From an uncultured Verrucomicrobiales bacterium (GTDB lineage Bacteria; Verrucomicrobiota; Verrucomicrobiia; Verrucomicrobiales; Akkermansiaceae), in NCBI GenBank assembly GCA_937905985.1, contig CALCWC010000118.1, positions 1-24,098 of the forward strand: a stretch of DNA of 24,098 nucleotides, in the 5' to 3' direction. The notes under the pieces were generated by a model that searched no databases, was not told the origin of the DNA, and saw only the letters and a list, made by a program, of their open reading frames with translations. A program made the position numbers and the translations under genes. The stretch's first letter is position 1, and the number at the start of each line of letters is the position of its first letter. Shown here piece after piece: positions 22,471 through 24,098 of the stretch.

Positions 22471-23327
22471 TCCTCGCGCAAACCTCACCCAACTTCTCAA
22501 AAAAATACACGGAGACCGTTTGCACCGCAGGGCTGCGGCTCATGCCGGATTCCTCATACCGCTGGGTGCGTCTCTACCCCATCATGAAGCGCCAGATGGA
22601 CGCTACGCAGGAATACCGGAAATTCCAATGGATTGAATGCAGGCTCGACAACCCCGACCGCAACAGCGACAAGCGCCCGGAAAGCTACAAGGTCTTCATG
22701 GACACCATCAAGCCGGGTGATCGCATCGACTTCGAAACCAAAGGAGAAGCCAAGGGCGTGGCCAGGAGGTCGTTCTTGCTGGAGCAGGCCAAGATTCCGG
22801 TGTGCACCAACAAGCAGCACATCTTGGATGCCGCTGCCGCCAATGAATTCTCCCTTTGCCTTTTCAAACCCTCCCGCATCGTCAAAATTCTGGCGGAGCC
22901 ACAAAGCACTCAATTCACCCCGGAAGAGGAGGAAATCATCCGCAACGCCCGGGAACAGCATTACCTCATAGACCACTACGACAGCAGCAAGCTCTTCTTC
23001 AAAAAACTCCCCTTCCGTTTCAAAGGCGAGTTTGAGGATGACGAAGCCGCATCCTCATCCCTTTCCATCCTAGACTGGGAAATCTCCTCACGCCTGCGGC
23101 ACGATCTCAAATCCGAGTCCACTCCCGCCGCCGCTGCGGATGCCACCATTCGCCACTATCAGGAACTTTGTGAGAAATGGGAGCCCTATTTCGTGCTCGG
23201 TACGCGCCATCACCAACACAACATGTTGCTTGCCAGCCCCACCTCCGGCGTCAACCCCTGGTCAATCATCTCCGTTATCTTCCTCCCCAAGCCGGAAGCT
23301 CTAACCCAAGGCCGCTTCAACTTCTAA
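22440..23327 (+). CDS. Uncharacterised partner of the DUF488 protein
   Basis: The 295-residue protein matches no family I can name. Its N-terminal region is distinctive: ARILILAQTSPNFSKKYTET, VCTAGLRLMPDSSYRWVRLY, YRKFQWIECRLDNPDRNSDK. I have an impression of similar proteins beside DUF488 genes elsewhere, but cannot verify it. Later parts are mixed (NEFSLCLFKPSRIVKILAEP, LSILDWEISSRLRHDL, ending in FVLGTRHHQHNMLLASPTSG). There is no signal peptide or membrane segment. The ATG at 22440 lies inside the DUF488 gene (31-base overlap), so the two are surely co-translated. The next repeats begin about 20 bases after the stop. Function unknown; a two-component enzyme with the DUF488 protein is the simplest guess. 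Confidence 0.75.
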   Translation: MPETDIARILILAQTSPNFSKKYTETVCTAGLRLMPDSSYRWVRLYPIMKRQMDATQEYRKFQWIECRLDNPDRNSDKRPESYKVFMDTIKPGDRIDFETKGEAKGVARRSFLLEQAKIPVCTNKQHILDAAAANEFSLCLFKPSRIVKILAEPQSTQFTPEEEEIIRNAREQHYLIDHYDSSKLFFKKLPFRFKGEFEDDEAASSSLSILDWEISSRLRHDLKSESTPAAAADATIRHYQELCEKWEPYFVLGTRHHQHNMLLASPTSGVNPWSIISVIFLPKPEALTQGRFNF

Positions 23328-23348
23328 ATAGTGCGTTGTTTGGGAAAA

Positions 23349-23584
23349 TTGGCATTTTTGCTCGGCAAAGGAGCGCAACCTGTCTCGGCGTAGCTCTTGC
23401 GAAGACGGATGTAGGGGGGATAGAGAGTGTCGTGGGGTAGTGGGGGGCGGTGTGCCGTGTCGCGGGCGGCGTGGCGGTGATAGTGTCCATCACCGCGCCG
23501 TTTGCATGCCAAGCGCCCGCGCGCTGCATGCCGTGTGTGTACACACACAAAATTCGTCTCGCAAACGCCCAAATTTGGGGAATT
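23349..23584. repeat. R1 tandem array, unit C1
   Basis: A 236-bp unit with hairpin GCTC-GGCAAAG-GAGC (23360-23374) and the GTGTGTGTACACACAC palindrome (23533-23548). It differs from the others at about 23379-23412, which holds CTGTCTCGGCGTAGC...GCGAAGACGG, a sequence also seen near 16868-16896. Confidence 0.75.
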
Positions 23585-23806
23585 TTGGGCTTTTTGCTCG
23601 ATAAACGAGCGCTAAATAGGGGGGCGGGCGAGTATTTATATTCGTGGGGTGGTAGTAGGCGGGTGGAGAGAGAGTCGTGTCGCGGGCGGCGTGGCGGTGA
23701 TGGTGGCCATCACCGCGCCGTTTGCATGCCAAGCGCCCGCGCGCTGCATGCAGTGTGTGTACACACACGAAAATTCGTCTCGCAAACGCCCAATTTTTGG
23801 GGAAAT
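23585..23806. repeat. R1 tandem array, unit C2
   Basis: A 222-bp unit, the one most like copies A and B: GCTCG-ATAAA-CGAGC (23596-23610), GCGGTGATGG/CCATCACCGC stem, palindrome at 23753-23768. Confidence 0.78.
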
Positions 23807-24033
23807 TTGGCGTTTGTGCTCGATAAAGGAGCGCTGAATAAGGGGGTGGGGGAGATTTTTTTTGCCCAGAGTTGTTGTTGTGGGGGAATAGAGGCAAGCT
23901 GTGCAGCTTGCTGGCGGCGTGGCGGTGATGGTGGTCATCACCGCGCCGTTTGCATGCCGAGCGCCCGCGCGCCGCATGCCGTGTGTGTACACACACGAAA
24001 TTCGTCTCGCAAATGCCCAAATTTTGGGAAAAA
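23807..24033. repeat. R1 tandem array, unit C3
   Basis: A 227-bp unit. Its hairpin is GCTC-GATAAAG-GAGC and its middle is replaced by sequence with CAAGCTGTGCAGCTTG (23893-23908), another inverted repeat. The palindrome is at 23980-23997. Confidence 0.75.
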
Positions 24034-24098
24034 TTGGCATTTTTGCTCGATAAAGGAGCGCTGAATAAGGGGGTGGGGGAGATTTTTTTTGCCCAGAG
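24034..24098. repeat. R1 tandem array, unit C4, cut by window end
   Basis: From its GCTC hairpin at 24045 to the last base it is identical to the start of C3, so the array continues beyond the window. Confidence 0.75.

Noticed and set aside
23450..24064. 204-aa frame through the R1 array
   Set aside because: Repeated DNA read in one frame with other frames also open; the translated repeat differs from unit to unit only as DNA drift predicts.
23349..24098. CRISPR array
   Set aside because: Units of 222-236 bp without short identical repeats and unique spacers; no cas gene nearby.

Overview
The window looks like a stretch of a GC-rich Verrucomicrobiota chromosome, probably Akkermansia-like. 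This rests on the gene set and on the style of the hairpin-rich intergenic repeats; no rRNA or marker gene is present to confirm it. No transposase, integrase, tRNA or CRISPR array is visible.

Positions 1-9910 are mostly housekeeping. They hold a small AP2-domain-like protein (minus strand, with its own terminator), an alpha-glucan phosphorylase homologue lacking the expected PLP lysine, an FtsK/SpoIIIE DNA translocase, a membrane-anchored protein with a PA14-like region, two overlapping pseudouridine synthase genes on the minus strand (RsuA-type then RluA-type), and a divergent TPR protein.

Positions 9930-11480 hold a two-gene minus-strand unit (251-aa protein plus PIN-domain ribonuclease). 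A compact repeat lies between it and purE and seems to supply a -35 box at each end. Positions 11478-16773 then form one tight plus-strand gene string: purE, pyrR, pyrB, a dihydroorotase homologue with a degraded metal site (PyrC'/PyrX-like), an ELM1/GtrOC1-type putative glycosyltransferase and a GT-B glycosyltransferase. Several junctions overlap or nearly touch.

Positions 16774-24098 are an accessory island of conflict modules separated by long repeats. It contains hipBA (minus strand) with two operator-like sites at its promoter and a third lookalike inside its terminator; a macro-domain protein plus DarT-like (DUF4433) pair; and a DUF488 fusion protein plus an unrecognised 295-aa partner. 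The macro/DarT pair and the DUF488 pair each follow almost the same ~430-bp upstream block (R1+R2), which ends at the -35 box of the downstream promoter. R1 (about 225 bp, packed with palindromes) then recurs as a tandem array to the end of the window. The layout suggests exchangeable toxin/defence cassettes sharing one promoter-proximal repeat. That is the most novel feature here and is inferred from the sequence alone.
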